From: Aeriscardovia sp040773385
GTDB taxonomy: Bacteria > Actinomycetota > Actinomycetes > Actinomycetales > Bifidobacteriaceae
Reading direction: 5' to 3'
Assembly (NCBI GenBank): GCA_040773385.1
Contig: JAXGWH010000004.1
Coordinates: 4,330-68,329 of the forward strand
DNA: 64,000 bases
Below the pieces are notes generated by a model. That model worked only from the letters and a program-made list of their open reading frames with translations. It did no database searches and was not told the DNA's origin. This document shows positions 42,664-51,765 of this stretch, in pieces. The position numbers and the translations under genes were made by a program. The first letter of the stretch is position 1; every line of letters begins with the position of its first letter.

Positions 42664-44016
42664 TCAGGCGAGCGCACCCATCGGATCCCAGGCCGGCAGG
42701 CTCACGCGCGGCTTGCTGTAGCCGGCGAGCAGGTCGGCAGGGATGACGGACTTCGGCACGGCGGCCTCGAACACATAGGCGTCGAACCAGTCATCGGCGA
42801 GGGTGAAGTAACCCTTGTCGGCGATGTCCTCGCCCCACGAGTTCTCCACACGCCAGCGGCGCGGGGTGCCGTCATCGGCCACGTCGACGCCGTCGAAGGC
42901 CATGGCGTGGTTCATCGCGGAGTCGGCGAAGCGCACGCGCTGCTCCTTGGTCATCGAGCTTGGCTCGAAGCCGTAGACGGACTGGTAGTCGTAGAGCTTC
43001 GTGGACATGCCGCCGCCCTGGCGGTCCATGTACGGGCCGGACTGGGAGCCGAACCACACCGGGGCCTTGGTGGTCTGCAGCGCCTTGAGGGCCATGAGCT
43101 TGAGGTCTTCGATGGTGACGTTGAGGTACTCGGTGGGGTCGCCCTCTGCCACGTTGCCGAGGTGCTCGATGGCGAGCACCTGGCCGGGCTTGTGCTCACG
43201 GCGCGGATCGGCCACGAGGCAGACATAGTCCTCGAGGTGGCCCGGGCCGACGTACTTGTTCCAGAACTCGACCGGGGTCATCTGCCCGTCACGGTGGAAC
43301 TGGTCGTCGTCATCGGTGTACTCCCAGTCGAAGCGGGTGGGCGGCACGCCGAGGTGGATGTTGAGGATGGTGTGGGCGCGCTCCACGCCGTCGGCGACGA
43401 TAGCCTTGAGGCCGTCCTCGTCGCCCTTGGCGTCATAAAGGCGGCAGACCGCGTCGCGCAGCATGTGCTGCAGCTGCGTGTCCATCTCCGAGGTGTTCTT
43501 GCTGGAAGCGGTCTCCGGGTAGAACTGCTTGGGGACGGCGCCATACTTCTTGTAGAGGTTCATGGCCATGGTCCACTGGCCGCCGTCGCCCATCACGGTC
43601 TGCAGCTGGTACTGCACAAGGCGCGAGTCCGCCGGCTCGCCGGCCTGGACGAGGGAGGCCATGTCCTGCAGGAAGTAGTTGGCGCGCTCGAGCTTGTCCC
43701 AGTACATGGCGTAGTTCTGCGAGAACTCGAAGTCCTGCTTGGCGATGCCCATCTCGCGCTTGGCGATGAAACGGGCCACGTTGAGGGAGCTGAACAGCCA
43801 GCAGCGGCCGGAACGGCGCTGGTTGGTGACCTTGCCCTGGTCGATCTTCAGTGAGAAGACCGGCGGGAGATTGCGGGAGGTGTCATGGTCGAACGCCACG
43901 GCGCCCAGGCCGTTCCTGGTGACGGCGTTGAGAGCCAGCTTGTTGGCCTCGCGCGCGTCGAAATCACGTGTCAGGCCGTCGCGACGGTCCTGGTCGAGCG
44001 GTGCGAAATCTGCCAT
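42664..44016 (-). CDS. pepC: Aminopeptidase C (bleomycin hydrolase family, C1B)
   Basis: PepC is a cytoplasmic papain-like thiol aminopeptidase that releases amino acids from peptides. The catalytic residues are visible: Cys near residue 71 in NQRRSGRCWLFSSLN, His near 368 in AMNHAMAFDGVDV, and Asn near 389 in WRVENSWGEDIADKG. The C-terminal residues reach the active site in this family and give exopeptidase action. 450 residues is typical. ATG 44016 has AAAGGG six bases upstream. It appears monocistronic. Confidence 0.96.
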   Translation of the reverse strand: MADFAPLDQDRRDGLTRDFDAREANKLALNAVTRNGLGAVAFDHDTSRNLPPVFSLKIDQGKVTNQRRSGRCWLFSSLNVARFIAKREMGIAKQDFEFSQNYAMYWDKLERANYFLQDMASLVQAGEPADSRLVQYQLQTVMGDGGQWTMAMNLYKKYGAVPKQFYPETASSKNTSEMDTQLQHMLRDAVCRLYDAKGDEDGLKAIVADGVERAHTILNIHLGVPPTRFDWEYTDDDDQFHRDGQMTPVEFWNKYVGPGHLEDYVCLVADPRREHKPGQVLAIEHLGNVAEGDPTEYLNVTIEDLKLMALKALQTTKAPVWFGSQSGPYMDRQGGGMSTKLYDYQSVYGFEPSSMTKEQRVRFADSAMNHAMAFDGVDVADDGTPRRWRVENSWGEDIADKGYFTLADDWFDAYVFEAAVPKSVIPADLLAGYSKPRVSLPAWDPMGALA

Positions 44017-44228
44017 AGGATGCCCTTTCTGGATAATTCGTGCCATGCCGGCGGGTTGCGGCCGCCGGGGGCGGTGTGATGGAGGTGACCGTTCCCCACT
44101 CTAACGGTGGCCGGTTATCGGCAGATGACATCCGCGAACAAACACAGAAACGGTCACGGGAACGGATCGGGAACGGATACAGGGACAGACGCGAGAACGC
44201 GCTGATGCCCGCGGTCACATCCCGGGAC

Positions 44229-44260
44229 AAAAAAGGGGACGGCCCTTTCGGACCGTCCCC
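44229..44260 (-). terminator. Rho-independent terminator of the DivIVA-like gene
   Basis: On the minus strand GGGGACGG pairs with CCGTCCCC, extended by two more pairs past one mismatch, with a 4-base loop, followed by TTTTTT. It starts about 26 bases after the stop codon of the coiled-coil gene. Confidence 0.9.
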
Positions 44261-44285
44261 TCAGGATTGGCGTCAGAACGACGAC

Positions 44286-45668
44286 TCAGGCCTGAGCCCG
44301 GCCGGCCTGCGCGCCCTGGCCGCCCTGCGATGCCTGCGCCTGTGCCTGCTGTGACGCCGGCGCAGGGGCGGGGGTGTCCCCGTCCTCGGCCTCCTCGGCC
44401 GGGGTCGGTGCGGGCGCGGGCTTCATGAAGCTGCCGAACGCCTGAGAGAACATCGAGCGCAGCTCGTCCACGCGCTGGGTGATGGACGCCTCGCGGGTCT
44501 GCAGGTCCTTGATGCGCTTGTTGAGGCCGTCGATCTCCTTCTGGGCGGCGTCACGCTGCGACTGGATCTGCTCGGCGGCCTTGACGGACGCCTCGTGGAT
44601 GGTGGAGCTTGCCTGCTGGTCGGCGTCCTTGCGCTTGGCGTCGGCGTACGCGTCGGCCTCGTCGCGGGTCTTGCGCGCCTGGGCGAGGATCTCGGCGCTC
44701 TTCTTCTCGTTGTTCTCGCGGCGCGTCTTGAGGTCGGCAAGCAGCTCGTTGATCTTGGCGGTGGCCTCCGCCTGCTTGCCCTCGATCTCCTTGTGCACCT
44801 TCTCATACTCGGTTGCGGCCTTGGAGAGCGTGTTGGCGCGGGAGACGTCGGCCTGGTCCTGGATCTGCTTCGCCTGGGCGGTGGCCGCGTCGGCGATCTC
44901 GCCCGCCTTGCGGTGCGCGTCCGAGAGGAGCTTGCTCACCTGCTCGCGTGCCTGGGCGAGCTGTTTGTTCGCCTGCTCAATGGCCGCCTGGATCTGGTCA
45001 TTCGCCTCCGACTTGAGGCGGGTGATCTCATCGTTGGCCTTCTTGCGCTCGTCGGCGACCTCCTGGGCCGCGTCCGCCTTCTTCTTGGCGATGGCGCTCT
45101 CCTGGCCGCTCTTCCACGCCTCGAACTTCTTGCTGTTCTCGTCACGGGTGTTCGCCAGCTCGAGGGCGAGGGAGTCGCGCTTCTCCTGCACCTCGTGGCT
45201 CACCTCGCTCTCCTGCTGCGCGGCGGCCTGCTTGGCGGAGGTGACGATGGTGTCGGCCTTGTCGTTGGCCTTCTTGAGCAGGGAGTCCTTCTGCGCGTTC
45301 GCCTGGGAGATGATGGAGGCCGCCTGGTTGTTGGCGTTGTTGATGATGGTCTGTGCCTTCTGCTGGGCGCCCTCACGGATGGTGGCCGCGTCCTTCTTGG
45401 CGCGGGAGAGCAGCTCGGCGCTCGTCTGCTCGGCCGAGGCGAGCAGCTGCTGGGCGTTGGCGCCGAGGGAGGCGAAGGAATCCTTCGAGGCCGGCGCGTT
45501 CTTCTTCTTTTTCTCCTCCTCCAGCTGTGCCTGGAGGTTGAGGATCCTCGAATCGTATTGTTTGATCTGCTCTCGCATCAGTCGTCCGGATTCCTCATAA
45601 TCCGAGACGGCACGGTCGACTTTTTCACGGTCGTAACCATGGAAGACGACAGGGAAAGACTCAGGCAT
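44286..45668 (-). CDS. DivIVA-like long coiled-coil protein
   Basis: The 460-residue protein begins with a DivIVA-type N-terminal segment (FPVVFHGYDREKVDRAVSDY) that in the family targets curved or polar membrane. More than 300 residues of Ala/Lys/Gln/Glu-rich heptads follow, with almost no breaks, a very long coiled coil. The C terminus is a tail of Pro, Ala, Gln and Gly. In actinobacteria such proteins (Wag31 and relatives) organise polar growth. Whether this is the main polar scaffold or an accessory filament protein is unknown. ATG 45668 has GGAGG five bases upstream, and a strong terminator follows. Confidence 0.8.
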   Translation of the reverse strand: MPESFPVVFHGYDREKVDRAVSDYEESGRLMREQIKQYDSRILNLQAQLEEEKKKKNAPASKDSFASLGANAQQLLASAEQTSAELLSRAKKDAATIREGAQQKAQTIINNANNQAASIISQANAQKDSLLKKANDKADTIVTSAKQAAAQQESEVSHEVQEKRDSLALELANTRDENSKKFEAWKSGQESAIAKKKADAAQEVADERKKANDEITRLKSEANDQIQAAIEQANKQLAQAREQVSKLLSDAHRKAGEIADAATAQAKQIQDQADVSRANTLSKAATEYEKVHKEIEGKQAEATAKINELLADLKTRRENNEKKSAEILAQARKTRDEADAYADAKRKDADQQASSTIHEASVKAAEQIQSQRDAAQKEIDGLNKRIKDLQTREASITQRVDELRSMFSQAFGSFMKPAPAPTPAEEAEDGDTPAPAPASQQAQAQASQGGQGAQAGRAQA

Positions 45669-45837
45669 CGGGACCTCCGAAAATGTCAGCGGGCACACGC
45701 CCATTCGGTTCATGCGATTATGGCAGGATCCATTTTAGACGGCGGCCGGTCAGCGACCCGTGTGCCGGGGGCGCAATCGGGCGACCTGCCCGGTTCCGCC
45801 ACAATCCGCGCCTATAGGCCGTCTGTATGCTGGTGGT

Positions 45838-46530
45838 ATGCGGCATTACACAGTCCTCGTGACAGGTTTCGAGACACCCGAGGGAGGGGACGCGACGCTC
45901 TCCCCCACGACCATCACGGCCCGCCGGCTCGGCGGCGCCGACACGCTCGGACGTCTGCGCGCCAGGACGAACCTCGATCTGGAGGTCGTCCCGGTGCTCC
46001 TGCCGCTCAGCTTCCGACGCGGCTGGCCGGCCCTCCGGCAGGCCATCGACGAGCACAGACCGTGCCTGACCGTGATCCTGGGCCACAAGGGCGGCATCCA
46101 CGGGGTCACGCTCGAGCGCTCGGCCATCAACCGCATCCAGACCGACAAGCCGGACGACGACGGCGTCCAGCCGCTGCCCGGCTCCATCATCGAGAACGGT
46201 CCGGCCGCGTTCTGGACGCGCCTGCCGCTCTCCCGCGTGCTCTCCGCGTTCGCCGACGCGCACGTGCCGGCCTCGCTCTCCTCGGACGCCGGCACGTATG
46301 TGTGCAACATGCTTTTCTACCGACTGATGGACTTCTCCTCGAGGACCCCGGACCAGATGGGCGGGCTCATGTGCCTGCCGGACTTCTCCCGTCCCACGGA
46401 GGATGTGACGGCCGGGAAGGTGGGGCTGACGTCCGACCAGATGCTGACCGCCGGCGAGGAGCTCATCGCCACCACGCTCGTCTACGAGCAGCGGGCGCTG
46501 GAGGAGAAAGAGGCGTCGCCCACGGCGTGA
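45838..46530 (+). CDS. Pyroglutamyl peptidase I-like protein (catalytic His replaced)
   Basis: The 230-residue protein is of the C15 family, which removes N-terminal pyroglutamate. The start HYTVLVTGFE matches, Glu93 sits in GVTLERSAIN, and Cys156 in DAGTYVCNMLFY is the nucleophile. At the position of the catalytic His (usually GF-I/M-H-V-P) the sequence reads GGLMCLPDF, so residue 179 is Cys. The substrate loop (usually FEPFGG...NP) is also altered to FETPEGGDATLSP. It may be inactive or have a changed activity. ATG 45838 has no good ribosome-binding site; TATGCT lies six bases upstream, so it may be leaderless. It is divergent from the DivIVA-like gene. Confidence 0.82.
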   Translation: MRHYTVLVTGFETPEGGDATLSPTTITARRLGGADTLGRLRARTNLDLEVVPVLLPLSFRRGWPALRQAIDEHRPCLTVILGHKGGIHGVTLERSAINRIQTDKPDDDGVQPLPGSIIENGPAAFWTRLPLSRVLSAFADAHVPASLSSDAGTYVCNMLFYRLMDFSSRTPDQMGGLMCLPDFSRPTEDVTAGKVGLTSDQMLTAGEELIATTLVYEQRALEEKEASPTA

Positions 46531-46579
46531 GACGCGCCCCCTCGGTCCTGACGCGTCGCCCACGGCGTGAGACGGCGTT

Positions 46580-47497
46580 TCAGACGGCCAGAACCGTATA
46601 GAACCGCCCGTCACGGCGGGTGTCGCCCGAGAGCGTGAACCCGCGGTACGAGTAGAAGCGCGTGTCCTCGAGCGTGCAGCACATCCGAGGCTGCCGGCCT
46701 GCGGTGACCACATCAACGATATGTCCGGGAACGACACCGGCCTGCGCGAGCTCGAGGCGGATCGCCCTGCCGAGGTCGACGCCAGGGCCGCCGAAGCGCG
46801 TCACCGTCGCGCAGCCCGGGAACCGCCGCCCGAACGCGCGGGCGATCTTCTCCCCTGTCTCGTAACAGTCGCCGCAGATGTGCGGCCCGATCCAGACGTG
46901 GATGTCCGACGCCTTCGAGCCTTTGGCGGCCATCGCGGCGATGACGGCGCCGGCGATGTCCTTCTCCGTGCCCAGTCGTCCGGAATGCGCCGCGGCGAAG
47001 ACGCCGCGCACCCGGTCGGCGAACAGCAGCGGCACGCAGTCGCCGGTCAGGATGGCCAGCGCCACCCCGCGCCGGCCGGTCAGCAGCGCGTCCGCGTCGG
47101 TGCGGGCGAGCGGGGCGAGCGCGGCGTCCGTCACAGCTGGCAGATTGTCGAGGTCGACGACGCAGGCCGAGTGCACCTGGTGCAGACGTGCGACCGGCCG
47201 GCCGCACAGCCGCCGCAGCACGGCGAGATTGCGTGCCGCACGCTCCTCGTCATGTCCGGGCTCCTCGTCATTCCCGGAATGCTGCTCGTGGCGCCGGGCG
47301 GTGGTCAGGCTGAGGTTGAAATCGCCGTGGTCCTCGGGCGAGGCCGCCGTGGTCGAGAAGGCGGAGAGGCCTTCCGCGGCGGCATCGAATCCGAGATCGG
47401 CCGGCATGAGCACAGACCGGTCGGGTGTGCCATTCGGACCCGCCGCCCTATCGGTGCCGGGCGCGGCATCTTCCCCGCCAAGGGACGTGCCGCTCAT
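46580..47497 (-). CDS. YfiH/PgeF family purine nucleoside phosphorylase or peptidoglycan-editing factor
   Basis: The 305-residue protein belongs to the DUF152 (multi-copper polyphenol oxidoreductase laccase) family. The copper/zinc-like residues are present in RPVARLHQVHSACVV, LTGDCVPLLFAD and FAAAHSGRLG, and IGPHICGDCYETG follows. E. coli YfiH/PgeF hydrolyses mis-charged UDP-MurNAc-Ser, and other members act on purine nucleosides, so both roles are open. A 50-residue N-terminal region and a short His/Glu-rich insertion are unusual. The ATG at 47497 overlaps the stop of the aldo/keto reductase (ATGA). Confidence 0.85.
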   Translation of the reverse strand: MSGTSLGGEDAAPGTDRAAGPNGTPDRSVLMPADLGFDAAAEGLSAFSTTAASPEDHGDFNLSLTTARRHEQHSGNDEEPGHDEERAARNLAVLRRLCGRPVARLHQVHSACVVDLDNLPAVTDAALAPLARTDADALLTGRRGVALAILTGDCVPLLFADRVRGVFAAAHSGRLGTEKDIAGAVIAAMAAKGSKASDIHVWIGPHICGDCYETGEKIARAFGRRFPGCATVTRFGGPGVDLGRAIRLELAQAGVVPGHIVDVVTAGRQPRMCCTLEDTRFYSYRGFTLSGDTRRDGRFYTVLAV

Positions 47498-48369
47498 GCC
47501 TGCTGCCCGTCGAGCAGGGCGAGCTCGTCGTCGGAAAGACGGAGCTCATCGGCTTTGAGCGAGTCGAGGATCGTCGCCGGGCGGTGCGCGCCGGGGATGA
47601 CGAACACATGCCCGCCCTGGGCGAGCTCCCAGGCGAGGATCACCTGCTGGCAGCTCACACCGTGCGCCGCGGCGACCTTCTTGAACGGCTCGAACTTGCT
47701 CGTGTCCACAGCCTTGCGGTAGCCGCCCAGCGGGCTCCAGCACACGAAGGCGAGGCCGAGCCTGCCGCACTCCTGCAGTGTGTCGAAGGTGGAACGGTAG
47801 ACCGGCGAGAACTGGTTCTGCACGGCCACAAGGCGGTCGCCCAGAATTTTTCGCGCGATGCGGATCTGTTCGACGGAGGCATTGGAGACGCCGATCATGC
47901 GGGCCACGCCCTCGTCGGCGAGCTGCCTCATCGCCTCGATGGACTGGTCGTACGGCACCTTCGGGTCGGGACGGTGAAAGTAGAGCAGGTCGATGGTATC
48001 GACGCCGAGGCTCTGCGCGCACTCCTTGCCCTGGCGCAGAAGCGTCTCGGGCCGTCCGTCCTGGCCCCAGGTGGGCACGCCGTCGGTGAAGTTGCGGTTG
48101 TGGCCCACCTTTGTGGCGACGAGCACGTCCTCGCGCGGTCCGTCCCATGTGGAGAGCGCCTCGCGCACGAGCCGTTCGTTCGCCTCCGGCTGCTTGCCGG
48201 ACTCGTAGTACGCCCAGGCGGTGTCGAGCATGCGGCAGCCGGCGTCGAGGGCGGCATGGATGGTCTCGAGGCCCGTGTCGTGGCCGAGATTGTTCTCCAG
48301 CGAGAGGGGCATGCAGCCCAGCCCGATGGCGGTGGTGGTGTCCGTTCCGATGGTGCGTGTGAGTGCCAT
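47494..48369 (-). CDS. Aldo/keto reductase
   Basis: This is an NADPH-dependent TIM-barrel oxidoreductase of 291 residues. The catalytic tetrad is visible: Asp and Tyr in MLDTAWAYYESG, Lys in LVATKVGHN, and His in LLYFHRPDPKV. IGVSNASVEQI and FVIPGAHRPATILDS are the cofactor-binding elements. The natural substrate is unknown. ATG 48369 is chosen over the longer frame because AGGA lies just upstream and the barrel starts right away. It is coupled to the YfiH gene. Confidence 0.92.
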   Translation of the reverse strand: MALTRTIGTDTTTAIGLGCMPLSLENNLGHDTGLETIHAALDAGCRMLDTAWAYYESGKQPEANERLVREALSTWDGPREDVLVATKVGHNRNFTDGVPTWGQDGRPETLLRQGKECAQSLGVDTIDLLYFHRPDPKVPYDQSIEAMRQLADEGVARMIGVSNASVEQIRIARKILGDRLVAVQNQFSPVYRSTFDTLQECGRLGLAFVCWSPLGGYRKAVDTSKFEPFKKVAAAHGVSCQQVILAWELAQGGHVFVIPGAHRPATILDSLKADELRLSDDELALLDGQQA

Positions 48370-48455
48370 TTTCCTGTCCTTGTCGATGGTGGGGCGATGA
48401 TCTTCCGCCGTCCAGTCTATCCGGCCTCGCTGCGCGGGATGGACGCGTGAGACAC

Positions 48456-48482
48456 AAAAAGGCCCGCCCGAAGGCGGACCTT
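48456..48482 (-). terminator. Rho-independent terminator of pnp
   Basis: On the minus strand AGGTCCGCC pairs with GGCGGGCCT (one G-U pair) around a TTCG loop and is followed by TTTTT. It lies 85 bases after the pnp stop. The remaining bases between pnp and the aldo/keto reductase gene show nothing else recognisable. Confidence 0.9.
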
Positions 48483-48567
48483 TCGATGCTTTTGCCGGTT
48501 CAGGGCCGGTCAATGACCGGTGCGCGGCCAGCCAGCGCCCAGAATCGGCGCCCGGAGTCGTCGGCGC

Positions 48568-51273
48568 TCAGTCGTCGTAGCGGCGACGCACGATGCGGCG
48601 GCGCGGACGCTGGCTGCGCTCCGAGCGGGCCTCGCGGTACTCGTGGTAGTCCTCATCGTCAAGATGGAACTCCTCGCGGCCGCGGCCGGCGGAACGGCGG
48701 CGGCGCGGACGAGCCTCGCGCCCGTCGCGCTCGGAACGGTCCGAGCGCTCGGAGCGGGAGCGCGACGGACGGCGGCCGGAGCGACGCGCATCGCGGCCCT
48801 CGTCCTCCTCATCCTCGTCGTCGTGACGGCGACGCGCCGAGCGGCGGCGCGGACGCTCGTCCTCGTCGTCATCGTCCTCAAAGCGGCGGCGGTCGTCAGA
48901 GCGGCGGGAGCGGCGCGGACGATCCTCGAAATCGTCGTCCTCCTCGTCCTCGTCGCGATGGCGGCGCACCGGGCGGCGGCGATCGGAACGGCGCTCGTCC
49001 TGGTCATCGTCGTGGTCGTCATGGTCGTAGCGGCGGCCGCCACGGCGTGCGTCACGGCGCGGCTCGTCGTCCTCCTCGAAACCGGGGATGGCGAGCGAGA
49101 TCTTGCCGCGGTCGTCGACGGACTGGACGACCACCTCGACGGTGTCGCCCTCCTTGAGCACGTCCTCGACGCGCTCGACGCGCTGGCCGTCGCGCAGATT
49201 GCGGATCTGCGAGATGTGCAGCAGGCCGTCCTGGCCCGGGGTGAGGTTGACGAACGCGCCGAACGACGTGGTCTTGACGACCTTGCCGTTGTAGCGCTCG
49301 CCCACCTGCGGGATGTGCGGGTTGGCGATCGAGTCGATGGTCTGGCGGGCCTTCTCGGCCGCGCCGCCGTCCTCGGAGGAGATGTAGATGGTGCCGTCGT
49401 CCTCCACGGTGATCTCGGCGCCCGTGTCCTCCTGGATCTGGTTGATCATCTTGCCCTTCGGTCCGATGACCTCGCCGATCTTGTCGACCGGCACGTGCGT
49501 GGTGAGGATGCGCGGCGCGTTGTCGCTCATCTCCGCCGGGCCGTCGATGCACTCGTTGATGACCTCGAGGATGGTCATGCGGGCCTCGTGCGCCTGCTTG
49601 AGGGCGCCGGCGAGGATGTCCGCCGGGATGCCGTCGAGCTTGGTGTCGAGCTGCAGGGCGGTGATGAAGTCGGAGGTGCCGGCGACCTTGAAGTCCATGT
49701 CGCCGAACGCGTCCTCCGCGCCCTGGATGTCGGTGAGCGTCTTGTAGACGGTCTTGCCGTCCACCTCCTCGCTCATCAGGCCCATGGAGATGCCGGCGAC
49801 CGGCGCCTTGAGCGGCACACCCGCATCGAGCAGAGAGAGCGTCGAGGCGCACACCGAGCCCATCGAGGTGGAGCCGTTGGAGCCGATGGCCTCGGACACC
49901 TGGCGGATGGCGTACGGGAAGTCCTCCTCGGAAGGCAGGACCGGCACGAGCGCGCGCTCGGCGAGGTTGCCGTGGCCGATCTCGCGGCGCTTGGGCGAGC
50001 CGATGCGGCCCGTCTCACCCGTGGAGAACGGCGGCATGTTGTACTGGTGGATGTACCGCTTCGTCTCCGGGCCGGAGAGGGCGTCGAGCTGCTGGCGCAT
50101 CTTGAGCATGCCGAGGGTGGTGATGCCCAGGATCTGCGTCTCGCCGCGCTGGAAGAGCGCCGAGCCGTGCACGCGCGGCACCACGTCCACCTCCGCGGAG
50201 AGGGTGCGGATGTCCTTGAGACCGCGGCCGTCCATGCGCTCGCCCTTCTCGAGCACACGGCGGCGCACGATGGAGCGCTGCAGGTCCTTGAACGCGTTGC
50301 CGAGCTGGCGGTCGCGCTCGTCGTCGGCCATGTCCGGGAACTTCTCGGCGAGCTTGTCGGCCACGGAGTGCTTGATCTCGCGGATCTTCTCCTGGCGGGC
50401 GATCTTGTCGGGGATGACGAGGGCCGGGTCGAGATCCTTCTCGGAGAGGTCCTCGACGGCCTTGTAGAAGTCGTCGTCGTAGAGCGGGAAAAGCGGGAAC
50501 TCGCGGGTGGGCTTGGACGCCTTCTTCTTCAGCTCGCTGATGGCCTCGCAGATGGTGCGGATGAACGGCTTGGCGGCCTCGATGCCCTCGGCCACGACGG
50601 TCTCGTCCGGCTTTGTGGCGCCCTCGTCGTAGATGAGGTGCCAGGCGTTCTTGCCGGCGCCCGCCTCGATCATGGCGATGGCGACCTCGTTCTTGGAGGT
50701 GATGCGGCCGGCCACGGTCAGCTCGAACGTGGCCTTCTCGCGCTCGGACCAGCGCGGGAACGCGACCCACTGGCCGTCGATGAGGGCGAGCCTCACGCCG
50801 CCGACCGGGCCCTCGAACGGGATGCCGGAGATGGTGGTGGACGCCGAGGCGGCGTTGAGGGCGATCAGATCATACGAATCGTCCGGATCGATCGACAGCA
50901 CGGTGGCCACGACCTGCACCTCGTTGCGCAGGGTGTGCGGGAACAGCGGGCGCAACGGGCGGTCGATCACACGGCAGGCGAGGATCGCCTCGGTGGACGG
51001 CCTGCCCTCGCGGCGGAAGAAGGAGCCCGGGATCTTGCCCGCGGCGTACATTTTCTCCTGCACATCGACGGTCAGCGGGAAGAAGTCGTAGTTCTCCTTC
51101 GGGGTGTGGCCGGCGGTGGTGGTCGACAGGATCATGGAATCGTTGTCAAGATACGCGGCGACGGCCCCATCGGCCTGCTGCGCGAGGCGTCCGGTCTCGA
51201 AGCGCAGCGTGCGCCTGCCGAACCTGCCATTATCAATGACCGCCTCAACGGCGGTGATATCGGGACCCTCCAC
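48568..51273 (-). CDS. pnp: Polyribonucleotide nucleotidyltransferase (PNPase) with long Arg/Asp-rich tail
   Basis: PNPase degrades RNA 3' to 5' by phosphorolysis. Two RNase PH-like domains flank a helical domain (GSFFRREGRPSTEAILACRV in the first; SALFQRGETQILGITT and GSNGSTSMGSVCASTLSLL in the second, which is catalytic). The KH domain has KIGEVIGPKGKMINQIQEDT near residue 600, and the S1 domain has GKVVKTTSFGAFVNLTPG near 660. From about residue 735 the last 165 residues are alternating Arg, Asp and Ser, likely an RNA-binding disordered tail. GTG 51273 has AAGGAGG six bases upstream. It is downstream of rpsO, separated by a terminator. Confidence 0.97.
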   Translation of the reverse strand: MEGPDITAVEAVIDNGRFGRRTLRFETGRLAQQADGAVAAYLDNDSMILSTTTAGHTPKENYDFFPLTVDVQEKMYAAGKIPGSFFRREGRPSTEAILACRVIDRPLRPLFPHTLRNEVQVVATVLSIDPDDSYDLIALNAASASTTISGIPFEGPVGGVRLALIDGQWVAFPRWSEREKATFELTVAGRITSKNEVAIAMIEAGAGKNAWHLIYDEGATKPDETVVAEGIEAAKPFIRTICEAISELKKKASKPTREFPLFPLYDDDFYKAVEDLSEKDLDPALVIPDKIARQEKIREIKHSVADKLAEKFPDMADDERDRQLGNAFKDLQRSIVRRRVLEKGERMDGRGLKDIRTLSAEVDVVPRVHGSALFQRGETQILGITTLGMLKMRQQLDALSGPETKRYIHQYNMPPFSTGETGRIGSPKRREIGHGNLAERALVPVLPSEEDFPYAIRQVSEAIGSNGSTSMGSVCASTLSLLDAGVPLKAPVAGISMGLMSEEVDGKTVYKTLTDIQGAEDAFGDMDFKVAGTSDFITALQLDTKLDGIPADILAGALKQAHEARMTILEVINECIDGPAEMSDNAPRILTTHVPVDKIGEVIGPKGKMINQIQEDTGAEITVEDDGTIYISSEDGGAAEKARQTIDSIANPHIPQVGERYNGKVVKTTSFGAFVNLTPGQDGLLHISQIRNLRDGQRVERVEDVLKEGDTVEVVVQSVDDRGKISLAIPGFEEDDEPRRDARRGGRRYDHDDHDDDQDERRSDRRRPVRRHRDEDEEDDDFEDRPRRSRRSDDRRRFEDDDDEDERPRRRSARRRHDDEDEEDEGRDARRSGRRPSRSRSERSDRSERDGREARPRRRRSAGRGREEFHLDDEDYHEYREARSERSQRPRRRIVRRRYDD

Positions 51274-51341
51274 GGGTTCCTCCTTTGCTTCCGGGCGCCC
51301 CCTCCCCTCCCGGGGTCATCGATGCTGGGGGACGCGGCTAT

Positions 51342-51374
51342 AAAAAAGCCCGAGCACGCGTATGGTGCCCGGGC
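51342..51374 (-). terminator. Rho-independent terminator of rpsO
   Basis: On the minus strand GCCCGGGCAC pairs with GTGCTCGGGC (one G-U pair), with a 7-base loop, then TTTTTT. It begins seven bases after the rpsO stop. Leak-through would carry transcription into pnp, the usual rpsO-pnp arrangement. Confidence 0.92.
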
Positions 51375-51380
51375 ACAATC

Positions 51381-51650
51381 TCAGTGGCGCAGACCGAGGC
51401 GCTTGATGAGCGAGCGGTAGCGGTTGATGTCGACCTTGGTCAGATAGTCGAGCAGACGACGGCGCTTGCCGATCAGGAGCAGAAGACCACGGTTGGAGTG
51501 GTAGTCATGCTTGTGGTTCTTCATGTGCTCGGTCAGGTTGTTGATGCGGTTCGTCAGAAGGGCGATCTGCACCTCGGGGGAGCCGGTGTCGCCCTCGTGG
51601 GTGGCGTATTCCTTGATGATGGACTGCTTTTCCTCGCTGCTGAGAGCCAT
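51381..51650 (-). CDS. rpsO: 30S ribosomal protein S15
   Basis: S15 binds 16S rRNA early in 30S assembly. At 89 residues it has exactly the usual size: ALSSEEKQSIIKEYATHEGD, then the signature HMKNHKHDYHSNRGLLLLIG and KVDINRYRSLIKRLGLRH at the end. ATG 51650 has AAGGAGG upstream. pnp lies downstream. Confidence 0.98.
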   Translation of the reverse strand: MALSSEEKQSIIKEYATHEGDTGSPEVQIALLTNRINNLTEHMKNHKHDYHSNRGLLLLIGKRRRLLDYLTKVDINRYRSLIKRLGLRH

Positions 51651-51765
51651 GGGCCCCTCCTTGCTTGCTGCGCGGTGCGACTGCCCTTGTGGCAGCGCGC
51701 TGTTTATCCGCGGGCGGTACACGCCAAGAGATCACTCTACCGGCGGCCCTGACAATTGCCGCGTC

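Noticed and set aside
48520..51420. 966-codon plus-strand ORF opposite pnp
   Set aside because: Antisense shadow; the apparent transmembrane-like stretches come from the reversed Arg/Asp-rich tail.
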